Source: Frisingicoccus caecimuris
GTDB lineage: Bacteria > Bacillota > Clostridia > Lachnospirales > Lachnospiraceae
DNA length: 64,000 bases
Reading direction: 5' to 3'
Assembly (NCBI RefSeq): GCF_004340975.1
Contig: NZ_SLXA01000001.1
Coordinates: forward strand, 173,012 to 237,011
Made by a program: the position numbers and the translations under genes
Shown: positions 33,253-41,849 of the stretch, piece after piece
Numbering within the stretch: position 1 is the first letter of the stretch
Layout: every line of letters begins with the position of its first letter
The notes under the pieces: model-generated
What the model was told of the DNA's origin: nothing
Database searches by the model: none
What the model saw: the letters and a program-made list of their open reading frames with translations, nothing else

Positions 33253-34710
33253 CTAAACGGTTCCATGTTTTTTATCCATGACCGGCTCCCTTTTTGTCGC
33301 CAGCATGTCAAAGGCTGCAATCAACCGTTTTCTTGTCGCCGCCGGAAGAATGACCGCGTCCACATAACCTCTTGAAGCCGCACTCTCCGGACTGTTCTGC
33401 AATTCATCATAGTCCCCTGTCTTTTCCCGAATAAAGGCTTTTTGATCTTCGGCCTTCCGGATGTCTTCTGAATATATGATCTTTACTGCCGACTCTGCCG
33501 CCATCATTCCAATTTTAGCATCCGGCCAGGCATACATCAGATCTGCACCGATATGGCGGCTTCCCATACACAGATAAGCACTTCCATAAGCCTTACCGAT
33601 AATCACAGAAATCTTCGGTATTGTCGCACTGGCATAGGCGTAAGTCAATTTTGCCGATGCCGCCGCCATTCCCATTTCCTCTGCCTTTGAGGCCTTAAAC
33701 CCGGCCACATTGACAAGGGTCAGCACCGGAATGGAAAAGGCATCACAAAAACGAATAAAACTTTCTGCTTTTTTTGCTCCGCCAACGGTCAGTACTGGTT
33801 CAAAATGTTCGGAGACGCCACCGTCTTCGCCAAGAATCTCCTCCCGGTTTGCCACAGCGCCTACCGTGTTGCCGTTCAGAGTGATAAAGGCTGTTACCAT
33901 CTCTCTGGCGTATTCTGCCTTTACTTCAAAAAATGTACCATTATCCGATATATCCTGAAGAATATACGCTGTATCCTTTGACATTCCCAGAGCAGGATTT
34001 TCCCGATTCAGATCATCGGAAATATCACTCATACAAAAGGCATCTTCTTTATTATTTGACGGCAGAATGGACACAAGCTGACGAATCTTTCCGAGGACTT
34101 CCAAATCCGTCTCACAAGCCCCGTCGATATCGCCCATGACTCTGCTGTGAAAATCACTGGAAGCCGTATTGCATATTTCGACACGATTTCCATCTAAGGC
34201 ATCCGGAGAATTTACAAAAATTTCCCCCTTCCCCGTCACAGCAAAAGTGAAATCCGCCAGAGCCGGCACAAGCGCCATTCCTCCGCCGCAGGTTCCGAAT
34301 ACACCCGTGATCTGAGGAACAATTCCCGAAGCCATGGTCTGCTTATAATAAACCTCTCCAAAAGCATTTAAGGCATCTGTCGCTTCCTGAAGCCGCATCC
34401 CGGCGCAATCGATCAATCCAATGACCGGAGCGCCCATCTTTAAGGCCATATCATACATACGCACGATTTTCTTGGCGTGCATCTCACCAACCGAACCGCC
34501 CATAACACTGGCATCCTGGCTATAGACATAAGCCAGTTTTCCATCAATCGTCCCATACCCGGTTAAAACGCCATCGGCTGGTGTTTCCTGTTCTGCCATA
34601 TTAAAATCCGTATTTCTTGCATGGACCATTGAACCAATCTCTACAAAACTGCATTCATCAAGCAATCCCTTAATCCGGTCTCTGGCAGACAGTTGTGTCC
34701 CTGTACTCAT
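33253..34710 (-). CDS. mmdA: acyl-CoA carboxyltransferase, MmdA/PccB type
   Basis: 485 residues. Two crotonase-like halves: first with VIGLIDCAGMRLQEATDAL and the CGGGMALVPALADF loop, second with RFCDAFSIPVLTLVNVAGF and KAYGSAYLCMGS. These match the carboxyltransferase of methylmalonyl-CoA, glutaconyl-CoA or propionyl-CoA carboxylases, though somewhat shorter than the ~510-residue standard. The acyl-CoA substrate cannot be fixed from sequence; methylmalonyl-CoA is likely given OadA in the same operon. GGAGGGAAA precedes the chosen ATG. First gene of the operon, with a consensus-like promoter just upstream. Confidence 0.88.
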   Translation of the reverse strand: MSTGTQLSARDRIKGLLDECSFVEIGSMVHARNTDFNMAEQETPADGVLTGYGTIDGKLAYVYSQDASVMGGSVGEMHAKKIVRMYDMALKMGAPVIGLIDCAGMRLQEATDALNAFGEVYYKQTMASGIVPQITGVFGTCGGGMALVPALADFTFAVTGKGEIFVNSPDALDGNRVEICNTASSDFHSRVMGDIDGACETDLEVLGKIRQLVSILPSNNKEDAFCMSDISDDLNRENPALGMSKDTAYILQDISDNGTFFEVKAEYAREMVTAFITLNGNTVGAVANREEILGEDGGVSEHFEPVLTVGGAKKAESFIRFCDAFSIPVLTLVNVAGFKASKAEEMGMAAASAKLTYAYASATIPKISVIIGKAYGSAYLCMGSRHIGADLMYAWPDAKIGMMAAESAVKIIYSEDIRKAEDQKAFIREKTGDYDELQNSPESAASRGYVDAVILPAATRKRLIAAFDMLATKREPVMDKKHGTV

Positions 34711-34747
34711 CTGTTTCCCTCCATTACATCCATTATTTAATTTAATT

Positions 34748-34776
34748 ATTATATGATAGTTCTCCTCGAATTGCAA
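34748..34776 (-). promoter_or_regulatory. promoter of the carboxyltransferase operon
   Basis: Minus strand TTGCAA-17 bp-TATAAT, squeezed between the stop of the D,D-carboxypeptidase gene and the mmdA-like start. No clear operator seen around it. Confidence 0.7.
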
Positions 34777-34777
34777 G

Positions 34778-35938
34778 TTAAAAGGTCAGCCAGCGTCGAA
34801 ACATCTCTTCCAGACAAAAACCATAACTCTTTTTATCAACCTCCTCCATCGTACAGATCGGAAAAGATTCCACAATCTTTCCATTAATTTTATAATACAC
34901 CCATCCGACCTGTGTGCCGGCGGCAATCGGCGCTTCTTTTGACAAATCCTTTACAACACAGACCTCCCCCTTCTCTTCTGTTCCCATCAACATCTCCATT
35001 TTATGACAGTCGGCCCGGAGTGCCACTTCCTCCCGACAGCCGCCGGAGACCGTCAATATACCTGCATCCAGTCCATCACTTCCTATCGCCCGTTTTTCAT
35101 AATTGTCTATCCCATAGTTCATAAGATTCACCGTGTCTTTCCATTTATAGCTCTTATTCGGCGGCCAACCGCTGCCAAGCACCACAGAAATATACAGACG
35201 CCCGTCCCGGTTCAGTGCCCCGACAAAACAATAGCCCGCATCTGCGGTAAATCCGGTCTTAATACCAAAAGCTCCATCCATCATTTGTAAAAAAGAATCT
35301 TTATTATTCACCTGGTATTGCCTGTTTCCTTCCAGATTTGGAAAACTATGTGAGGCCGTATTAATAATCTTTACAAATGTCTCATTTTTTATAGCCTCTG
35401 ATGCAATTTTAGCCAATTCGGCCGCCGTCGTGCAATGTCCTTCCGCATCCAGTCCATTTGGTGTGACAAAACGGGTGTGACTGCATCCAAGTTCATCAGC
35501 CCGTGCATTCATCATTTCTGCAAAACCTTCCACACTGCCTCCCACATGCTCCGCGATCGCTACGGCCGCATCATTATCCGATTCAAGCATCAGAGCATAA
35601 AGAAGATCTTCCAGACGAAAGTGATCTCCGGCAATTGCATCCAGTTGTACATCCGGCATACTTGCCGCATAATCTGATATTTCGACTGTATCTGATAAAT
35701 TCCCGTTTTCCAAAGCAATCAGACAAGTCATAATCTTCGTTGTACTGGCCATTGCCATCGGCTCATCTTCATTTTTTCCCCATAAAATCCTTCCGGTCTC
35801 CCCGTCGGCCAATACTGCAGCCCGTGCGTAAAGTCCCGTCAAAGCTTCCCCATCATCTTCATTTTCCTGTCCATGAACCCACAACGTTCCTGCCAAAACA
35901 ACAACACAAGACAAAACAAGGGTCAGACAGATTTTCAT
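34778..35938 (-). CDS. dacF: D-alanyl-D-alanine carboxypeptidase, DacF/PBP5 type
   Basis: 386 residues. Signal peptide (~1-23, ICLTLVLSCVVVLAGTLW), then the peptidase with STTK (S65-K68), SDN (S120-N122) and KTG (K227). A C-terminal PBP5-like beta domain follows (~260-370); a hydrophobic end for membrane attachment is weak. Removes the last D-Ala of stem peptides, limiting crosslinking; DacF acts in spore cortex formation in B. subtilis, but vegetative homologues look the same. AGGTGG lies 8 nt before the chosen ATG. Divergent from the HAD gene. Confidence 0.9.
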   Translation of the reverse strand: MKICLTLVLSCVVVLAGTLWVHGQENEDDGEALTGLYARAAVLADGETGRILWGKNEDEPMAMASTTKIMTCLIALENGNLSDTVEISDYAASMPDVQLDAIAGDHFRLEDLLYALMLESDNDAAVAIAEHVGGSVEGFAEMMNARADELGCSHTRFVTPNGLDAEGHCTTAAELAKIASEAIKNETFVKIINTASHSFPNLEGNRQYQVNNKDSFLQMMDGAFGIKTGFTADAGYCFVGALNRDGRLYISVVLGSGWPPNKSYKWKDTVNLMNYGIDNYEKRAIGSDGLDAGILTVSGGCREEVALRADCHKMEMLMGTEEKGEVCVVKDLSKEAPIAAGTQVGWVYYKINGKIVESFPICTMEEVDKKSYGFCLEEMFRRWLTF

Positions 35939-36013
35939 AAAACGTTCCACCTCATCACCCCAATGCTCATTTCATTTCAATTTATTTCCCGTTCAAAAGT
36001 TTTATGCTTGTCC

Positions 36014-36043
36014 TTGACGTATTCCTTTATCTTCGTTTATAAT
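36014..36043 (+). promoter_or_regulatory. promoter of HAD phosphatase gene
   Basis: TTGACG-18 bp-TATAAT about 60 bp before the start codon. Confidence 0.6.
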
Positions 36044-36102
36044 CCTTAAATACGGCTGAAAATGCCAAATGAATATACCGGTACTGCCGAAAGGAGTCTA
36101 TC

Positions 36103-36897
36103 ATGATTAAATTAATTGTATCTGATGTGGACGGCACCCTCGTCCCGGAAGGAACCAACGATTTAAATCCCGAAATTTTTACATTGATTCGTCGTCTGAA
36201 ATCCCAGGGTATCTACTTTGCCGTTGCCAGCGGCCGCCACAAATGCAGTATTGAAAAAATGTTTGCCCCGGTCAAAGAGGACATTTTCTATATTACCAGC
36301 AATGGCGCCTATACCGGCACCTGTCATGAATGCCTTGCAGTCTCTGGGCTGCCGAAGGAAGTCTGTCAGAAATTATTCCGGGATTTTAAAGCATTGGGTG
36401 ATTTCCCGTATATAGCTGAATCAATTGACGCCGCTTATACAGCCTGTCCTGACCCGGAATTCACCCGGATACTCACTGAAGATTACGGATATCAGATGAC
36501 CCAATGTACATCTGCGGAGGGTTTTGGCAATGACATCATCAAATTTTCCCTTTATCATCCTGAAAATGTTTTAAATTTTAACGGAGAATTGTTAAAAAAA
36601 TGGAATGAAATCTGTAAATGCTCTATCTCCGGCACTCATTGGATTGACTTTATTCCTATGGATGCAAATAAGGGAAACGCTCTCGCTCGCCTTCAGGAAC
36701 GTCTCGGCATTACTATCCAGGAAACCATCGCCTTTGGCGACCAGGCCAATGACATCGAAATGCTGAAACAAGCCTATTATAGCCATGCCATGGCAAATGC
36801 CGGCTGTACGGTCAAAAATGCGGCCCGTTTTACCTGTGATTCTGCAGAAAATAACGGAGTACTGAAAGTTTTGAACAGCTTCTTTCCCAATAATTGA
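36103..36897 (+). CDS. HAD-IIB (Cof-type) phosphatase
   Basis: 264 residues. HAD motif I VSDVDGTLVPEG, motif II-like VASGRHK, Lys in the middle and motif IV FGDQANDIEML, with a Cof-type C2 cap. Family members dephosphorylate sugar phosphates and similar small molecules; the substrate is unknown. AAAGGAG precedes ATG. Stands alone, ending in a terminator shared with convergent scpB. Confidence 0.9.
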   Translation: MIKLIVSDVDGTLVPEGTNDLNPEIFTLIRRLKSQGIYFAVASGRHKCSIEKMFAPVKEDIFYITSNGAYTGTCHECLAVSGLPKEVCQKLFRDFKALGDFPYIAESIDAAYTACPDPEFTRILTEDYGYQMTQCTSAEGFGNDIIKFSLYHPENVLNFNGELLKKWNEICKCSISGTHWIDFIPMDANKGNALARLQERLGITIQETIAFGDQANDIEMLKQAYYSHAMANAGCTVKNAARFTCDSAENNGVLKVLNSFFPNN

Positions 36898-36902
36898 GTA
36901 TT

Positions 36903-36944
36903 AAAAAACCTGGCAGAATGATTTTACACATCTGCCAGGTTTTA
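36903..36944. terminator. bidirectional terminator HAD/scpB
   Basis: AAAAAACCTGGCAGA...TCTGCCAGGTTTTA, nine-bp GC-rich core with A/T runs on both flanks. Confidence 0.9.
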
Positions 36945-36953
36945 ATATACCTA

Positions 36954-37529
36954 TCAGGAATCCTCTTCAATTCCCAATTCAATCTCTTCTTCAGCTTCCA
37001 TTTTAAATTCTTCAACTTTTTCCGGGTCCGGTACGGGTAAATCTTCCGGTGAGCGCACACCAAAGGTACGCAAAAATTCTTCCGTTGTTCCAAATAGAAT
37101 GGGTTTCCCTGGTGCATCCAACCGGCCGGCCTCACAGACCAGATTATATTCTACAAGCCGATTGATCGCATGATCCGAATTTACTCCCCGGATTTTTTCA
37201 ATTTCAGCACGTGTGACCGGCTGCTTATAAGCAATAATCGAAAGTGTTTCCAGAGCCACATCCGTCAATGTATGTTTTTTCGGCCGATGAGTCATCCTGA
37301 TCAGATAATCATACATCGATGGTTTCGTACACATCTGAAAGGCATCCTCCAGCTCGATGATCTGCACGCCCCGGTCATCTTCATCATAACGTGTCATCAT
37401 ATTCCGTATCAGACTGCGCGCATCTTCCACATCAATTTCCAGCACCTGGGCAATATCTGCTACCGGTATCGCCTCACCCATTGCAAAAAGCAGAGCTTCC
37501 ACAGCTGCCTCCATGGCTTTTATTTCCAT
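36954..37529 (-). CDS. scpB: segregation and condensation protein B
   Basis: 191 residues, two winged-helix domains typical of ScpB: EAAVEALLFAMGEAIPVADI at the start, and ETLSIIAYKQPVTRAEIEKI followed by RGVNSDHAINRLVE. It binds ScpA and the SMC heads in chromosome segregation. An acidic tail (~165-191) is unremarkable. GGAG before ATG; three bases behind scpA, so cotranslated. Confidence 0.95.
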   Translation of the reverse strand: MEIKAMEAAVEALLFAMGEAIPVADIAQVLEIDVEDARSLIRNMMTRYDEDDRGVQIIELEDAFQMCTKPSMYDYLIRMTHRPKKHTLTDVALETLSIIAYKQPVTRAEIEKIRGVNSDHAINRLVEYNLVCEAGRLDAPGKPILFGTTEEFLRTFGVRSPEDLPVPDPEKVEEFKMEAEEEIELGIEEDS

Positions 37530-37532
37530 AAA

Positions 37533-38315
37533 TTACGCTCCTTCAAAACTTATTTCCTCCGGCACAGTTCCCTGACCGGTCATTTCTATCTCAATGTCTC
37601 CAAAAAGCTCATCCTGGGAAATTCGAATCACACCGCCCTTCATTAATTCCAAAACAGCCAGAAAAGAAACGATGACATAATTTTTGCTCTGTCCCTTCGA
37701 CAAAAGCTCCCGAAAACTGAATCTGGAACATTTTTTTCCGTAAGCCAGAATATAGTCTATCCGGTCGGACAGACTGACCTCCTCCTGTTCGATACGCCCA
37801 TAACGGCTCCGTATCGGATCCATCTTATCCTCCTGACGTTTCAGTACGTCCAGGAAAATCTGATGGAGTTTTTGAAAATCCATGTTTCCTACCAACGCAT
37901 CCAGATCCACTGGCGGTTCTTCATAGACCATATCCTCCGGCAGGGTGGTTCCCTTAAACATTGCTTTCGATGCATCCACCTGGCGGTCTTTCAGTTCCAT
38001 CGCCATATATTTGTACATTTTATGCTCTAAAAGACGTTCCACCAGTTCTTCTCTTGGGTCTTCGGCCATCTCCTCTTCCTCCGATTCTGACGGAAGCAGC
38101 ATTTTTGACTTGATGCGAAGAAGGGTGGCTGCCATAACAAGAAACTCACTCATTATCTCCATATCCTGAGCCTGCATCTGCCGGATATATTCCAGATATT
38201 GGTCCGTGATCAATGAAATGGGAATGTCATATATATCAATCTTATTTATATCAATCAGGTGCAGCAACAAATCTAAAGGACCTTCAAACACCTGAAGCTT
38301 TACCGCAAGCGCCAT
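37533..38315 (-). CDS. scpA: segregation and condensation protein A
   Basis: 260 residues. N-terminal SMC-neck-binding part LQVFEGPLDLLLHLIDINKI is diagnostic of the kleisin ScpA; C-terminal winged helix in FRELLSKGQSKNYVIVSFLA. Bridges the SMC heads. The start is the ATG directly behind AGGAGG; the frame is open 29 codons upstream through the previous gene's end without plausible protein. Eight bases after the M50-like gene, forming an M50-like-scpA-scpB unit. Confidence 0.96.
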   Translation of the reverse strand: MALAVKLQVFEGPLDLLLHLIDINKIDIYDIPISLITDQYLEYIRQMQAQDMEIMSEFLVMAATLLRIKSKMLLPSESEEEEMAEDPREELVERLLEHKMYKYMAMELKDRQVDASKAMFKGTTLPEDMVYEEPPVDLDALVGNMDFQKLHQIFLDVLKRQEDKMDPIRSRYGRIEQEEVSLSDRIDYILAYGKKCSRFSFRELLSKGQSKNYVIVSFLAVLELMKGGVIRISQDELFGDIEIEMTGQGTVPEEISFEGA

Positions 38316-38323
38316 AATACCTC

Positions 38324-38941
38324 CTATGCGAACCCCAAAAACTGCTCCAGGCTGCTCATTCCCTGAACGGCCAGAGATGAAATAACTCCGAGAACAATAC
38401 AAATAATCAATAAACCTTTAATCAGCGTATCATTTTTCATTAACGGAATCAGTTTCGACGGGGATATGGCAATAATAAGAAGAAAAATATCCGATGAAAT
38501 CATAGGAAACAGATTAACGATCAGGAGCACAAAAACAGCATAGACAAAATACCAGCTTGTCTGAACAAGAAACACCATCACCTCACCCCGGGGATTCAAC
38601 CCCAAAGCTATGGGAATGTGGGGAAGCACCAGATGATAAAAGGCATAACCCGCCATAAGCATGACTCCCAGAGATAAAAAGCCGGTAAGACCAATGGCCA
38701 CATTTGTATCCTTCTCTTTCAGCCGATACGGATAAGGGCGGCTGCAGCCTGCATGACATATAAGAAAAAGGATCCAGCCCACTGGGTCCACATATTGATG
38801 TAATTTAAAAATCCGGTATCTGTCTTCCGCCTGGCAATGACGCCCCGTCAATACATAAACGACAGATTTTGGCAGCTCATGCAGAACCATCGCCAATGAC
38901 GATGCAAAAAGAATGGCTCCGATTTCAATAATATATTCCAT
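38324..38941 (-). CDS. M50-like (site-2 protease) protein lacking the zinc motif
   Basis: 205 residues, five or six membrane helices. The first motif reads HELPK (H21-K25) where active enzymes have HExxH, while the second motif NLFPMISSD (N143-D151) is kept in the NxxPxxxxD form. So the fold of a site-2 protease is likely but the second zinc histidine is Lys. Site-2 protease family genes often stand beside scpAB in Firmicutes. Either an inactive membrane chaperone-like protein or one using other ligands. Start taken at the ATG 11 nt behind GAGG. Confidence 0.65.
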   Translation of the reverse strand: MEYIIEIGAILFASSLAMVLHELPKSVVYVLTGRHCQAEDRYRIFKLHQYVDPVGWILFLICHAGCSRPYPYRLKEKDTNVAIGLTGFLSLGVMLMAGYAFYHLVLPHIPIALGLNPRGEVMVFLVQTSWYFVYAVFVLLIVNLFPMISSDIFLLIIAISPSKLIPLMKNDTLIKGLLIICIVLGVISSLAVQGMSSLEQFLGFA

Positions 38942-39012
38942 ATAACTCATTTCCTCATTATTTAAACTCATTTTATTGTACATATTTTCTATTTATAATG
39001 CAAGCTTTTATT

Positions 39013-39041
39013 TTGACAATCAAAAATCATTGTATTATAAT
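39013..39041 (+). promoter_or_regulatory. promoter of DAHP synthase gene
   Basis: TTGACA-17 bp-TATAAT, perfect sigma-A consensus, with a ~33-nt leader. No T-box, trp-type attenuator or TyrR-like site fits in the leader. Confidence 0.85.
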
Positions 39042-39081
39042 AAAATATCAAAGAAATTCTTACCATATAAGGAGACATACA

Positions 39082-40116
39082 ATGAGTTTTAAATTCAAGA
39101 AAAAATTACCTGTTCCAAAAGAAATCAAAGAGCTATATCCGGTAAGTTCTGCCCTCGCGGCCCAAAAAAAGGAACTGGATCAGCAGATTATTGATGTCAT
39201 CACCGGAAAATCTGACAAATTTCTGGCCATTATCGGACCATGCTCCGCAGATAATGAAGCATCGGTCTGCGAATATATTGAACGCTTAGTAAAAGTTCAG
39301 GAGAAAATTAAAGATAAGGTGATCATCGTTCCGCGCATTTATACGAATAAACCACGGACCACCGGCGAAGGCTATAAAGGTATGCTCCATCAGCCGGACC
39401 CGGAAAAAGCGCCGGATCTTCTCCAGGGTATCATCGCTATCCGTAAGCTGCACATGCATGCACTGGAGACTTATGGTATGCCGATCGCCGATGAGATGCT
39501 TTACCCGGAAAACTACTGGTATCTGGCAGATATTCTGTCCTATGTCGCTATTGGTGCCCGTTCTGTTGAAGATCAACAACATCGTCTTGTCACCAGCGGT
39601 TTCGACGTACCGGCCGGTATGAAAAATCCTACCAGCGGAGATTTCTCCGTTATGTTAAATTCTGTCGTGGCCGCCCAGGCTGCCCACAACTTTATTTATC
39701 GCGGTTGGGATGTGAATACGGAAGGCAACCCATATGCCCACACAATTCTCCGAGGCTCAACAAACAAATATGGACGTTCCCGCCCGAATTACCATTATGA
39801 AGATCTGATGAAACTTCTTGACATGTACGGTGAGCGGAGTCTGAAATTCCCGGCGGCTATTGTGGACGCTAATCATGCCAATTCGGACAAGCAGTTTAAA
39901 GAGCAGATTCGTATCGTCAAAGAAGTGCTGCACAGCCGATCTCTTTCCAACGACATTCGAAATCTTGTAAAGGGTGTCATGATCGAAAGCTATCTGGTCG
40001 AAGGCAATCAGAAAATCGGGTGCCAGCCTCACGTTTACGGCCAGTCTATTACCGACCCATGTCTCGGATGGGAAGATTCTGAAAATCTTTTATATGAAAT
40101 TGCCGAAAGATGCTGA
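39082..40116 (+). CDS. aroF: 3-deoxy-7-phosphoheptulonate synthase (type I)
   Basis: 344 residues of the AroF/G/H class: IIGPCSADNEASV, the PEP-binding RTTGEGYKG region (K and R), and the metal-binding VDANHANSDKQ. Joins PEP and erythrose 4-phosphate as first step of aromatic amino acid synthesis. AAGGAG before the chosen ATG; the upstream in-frame extension contains the promoter and so is not translated. Stands alone; no feedback domain of the AroQ type is attached, although type I enzymes carry an internal inhibitor site. Confidence 0.95.
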   Translation: MSFKFKKKLPVPKEIKELYPVSSALAAQKKELDQQIIDVITGKSDKFLAIIGPCSADNEASVCEYIERLVKVQEKIKDKVIIVPRIYTNKPRTTGEGYKGMLHQPDPEKAPDLLQGIIAIRKLHMHALETYGMPIADEMLYPENYWYLADILSYVAIGARSVEDQQHRLVTSGFDVPAGMKNPTSGDFSVMLNSVVAAQAAHNFIYRGWDVNTEGNPYAHTILRGSTNKYGRSRPNYHYEDLMKLLDMYGERSLKFPAAIVDANHANSDKQFKEQIRIVKEVLHSRSLSNDIRNLVKGVMIESYLVEGNQKIGCQPHVYGQSITDPCLGWEDSENLLYEIAERC

Positions 40117-40129
40117 TATAAATAACTCA

Positions 40130-40166
40130 AGCGGAACCAATCCAAATCCATTGGTTCCGCTTTTTA
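40130..40166. terminator. terminator after DAHP synthase
   Basis: AGCGGAACCAAT-8 nt-ATTGGTTCCGCTTTTT, a perfect 12-bp stem with T-run; also shortly follows the convergent xerD end. Confidence 0.9.
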
Positions 40167-40183
40167 AATTCCTGAATAAACTT

Positions 40184-41068
40184 TTAAGCCCTTGGATGAG
40201 CTTTCGAATAAACCTCTTTGATCCGTCGGTTATTCATCCGGGCATAAATCTGAGTTGTCGATATATCCGAATGTCCCAGCATCTCCTGAACCGAACGCAG
40301 ATCCGCACCGTTTGCCACCAGATGGGCAGCGAAAGAATGGCGCAGTGTGTGCGGTGTAATATCTGTCTGTATGCCTGCATTTTTAGCATACTTCTTCAGT
40401 AATTTCCAGAAGCCCTGGCGGCTCATCGGCGTCCCGTTGCAGTTTGTAAAAAGTATCTTTTCTTCCTCACTGTCAACCATGGCCGGCCGTGCTTCACGTA
40501 TATAAACCTTCAAAACATTTTTTGCCATATTTCCAAAAGGAACGATGCGTTCCCGGTTCACGTCCTGACAGTGGATATAAGACGCACCAAGATTCACATC
40601 TGACAACTTCAGAGAAATCAGTTCACTGACACGAATGCCTGTGGCATAGAGCAGCTCCAACATAGCCCGATCCCGGATGCCTTTGTTTGTCTTCATAGAC
40701 GGCTGACTCAAAAGCAGGTCCACCTCTTTTGGCGTCAATATCTCCGGCATCTTCTTTTCAATCTTCGGTGCCTTTAACTGAAGTGTCGGATCAATTCCAA
40801 TATAGCCTGCGCGGCAAAGGTATCCGAAATAAGCTTTCAGCGTGGCAACATTCCGGGAAATCGTCGATGTGGCGAATTTTTCCTTCTCCATATAAATTAT
40901 ATAGGAATTCAAATTCGTCGGATTGACTTTCAGTATATCTGTAACCCCCTGAGTCTCCATAAATTTATTAAATTTTACCAAATCACGTCGATAAGAAACG
41001 ACCGTATTCATCGAAGACTTTTTAACCTCTGTCAGATAGGTCACAAATTCATCTATCATCTCGTACAT
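40184..41068 (-). CDS. xerD: site-specific tyrosine recombinase XerD
   Basis: 294 residues, the normal Xer length. N-terminal SAM-like domain (IDEFVTYLTEVKKSSMNTVV) and catalytic domain with R of ATGIRVSELISL, H/R of HTLRHSFAAHL, H of LGHSDISTT and nucleophile Y of TQIYARM. Chromosome dimer resolution at dif. In B. subtilis the xerD homologue ripX lies near spoIIM and nudF, as here. GAGGGTGG before ATG. Confidence 0.92.
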   Translation of the reverse strand: MYEMIDEFVTYLTEVKKSSMNTVVSYRRDLVKFNKFMETQGVTDILKVNPTNLNSYIIYMEKEKFATSTISRNVATLKAYFGYLCRAGYIGIDPTLQLKAPKIEKKMPEILTPKEVDLLLSQPSMKTNKGIRDRAMLELLYATGIRVSELISLKLSDVNLGASYIHCQDVNRERIVPFGNMAKNVLKVYIREARPAMVDSEEEKILFTNCNGTPMSRQGFWKLLKKYAKNAGIQTDITPHTLRHSFAAHLVANGADLRSVQEMLGHSDISTTQIYARMNNRRIKEVYSKAHPRA

Positions 41069-41229
41069 ACCGCCACCCTCATTTGTATTATAACTAACCT
41101 AATTATAATCATAATTGTTCAGAAAATCAAATACATTTTTTACGAAAATATTACGCAAATTCTCATTTTTGTAACAAAATACAATATACGGTTTGTTTAC
41201 ATAGTATCTGCCCAATATCTTGTTTTTTG

Positions 41230-41781
41230 TCAGAAAAAATTTTTTAAAACAATTTTTAAAATCACAGGGTTTATATAGCTTTCCAAACCACAACCAAGGA
41301 TTATTATGCTGAAAATCACCACTGAGCGCCTCAAACTGGCCGGAAAAGCCCTGTCCATTTGGGATGAAACTTCTTTCAAAATCAGGATCATCAACGGAAT
41401 ATAAATGAAATATTGTGGACATAAGTAGGCCAGCATGCACACAATTCCCCGAAGCCCATATCGAAAACTGAGCAGCGACAGTGTATAGCCAAAGGAAACA
41501 CTCATCAGAAAAACGGACGGATAGAGAATATAATAATTGCCTGTCAGACGAATACAGGCCATTAGAATCAGAGCAATACCAAGTCGGTAAAAACAGATTC
41601 TGATAAACACGCCCAAAGAAGGCTCCATCTGCCCCTGTAAAAGCCGATGATATTGTTCCACCTGCTCTGTCAGGGCTGTCCCCCAGAATTCCATGGTCAC
41701 ATTCAAAAGCAAGGTTCCCAGAACCACTCCACATAAAATGATCAGTGCCCATAGTCTCGCTCTATATCTGTCTCTGAAAAT
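41230..41781 (-). CDS. spoIIM: stage II sporulation protein M
   Basis: 183 residues if started at ATT. Five hydrophobic helices and the family ending GLESYINPVILK identify SpoIIM, part of the DMP complex that thins septal peptidoglycan during engulfment. The frame has no ATG at its head: GTG at 41727 would lose the positively charged start (FRDRYRARLWALIIL) and half of the first helix. An ATT at 41781, 8 nt behind CGGGAG, restores both. A well-matched sigma-E promoter precedes it. Context xerD-spoIIM-nudF matches B. subtilis. An overlapping ORF in another frame is not coding. Confidence 0.82.
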   Translation of the reverse strand: MFRDRYRARLWALIILCGVVLGTLLLNVTMEFWGTALTEQVEQYHRLLQGQMEPSLGVFIRICFYRLGIALILMACIRLTGNYYILYPSVFLMSVSFGYTLSLLSFRYGLRGIVCMLAYLCPQYFIYIPLMILILKEVSSQMDRAFPASLRRSVVIFSIIILGCGLESYINPVILKIVLKNFF

Positions 41782-41811
41782 AAAATCATCTCCCGACCTG
41801 TTCTTTTATTG

Positions 41812-41840
41812 ATTATATGAACCGGTCGGGAGAGATATGC
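41812..41840 (-). promoter_or_regulatory. sigma-E-type promoter of spoIIM
   Basis: Minus strand GCATATC-14 bp-CATATAAT fits the B. subtilis sigma-E consensus kMATATT-N14-CATAYAHT at 14 of 15 positions with exact spacing. The -10 sits in the loop of a 13-bp hairpin (TCCCGACCGGTTC with GAACAGGTCGGGA) that also covers the spoIIM ribosome site in any read-through RNA from nudF. Confidence 0.65.
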
Positions 41841-41849
41841 CTGAAAAGA

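Noticed and set aside
35939-36010. Possible sigma-F/G promoter upstream of dacF
   Set aside because: GCATA followed by a GG-rich -10 is present, but the spacing is 13 instead of about 15 and the -10 has mismatches.
41099-41752. 217-residue leftward ORF longer than the SpoIIM frame
   Set aside because: It is in another frame of the same strand, with a low-complexity end; the SpoIIM frame has the family motif GLESYINP and helix pattern.
41790-41836. Strong hairpin between nudF and spoIIM as a nudF terminator
   Set aside because: No T-run on the minus strand, and its arms belong to a sigma-E promoter and ribosome site, so I did not list it as a terminator.
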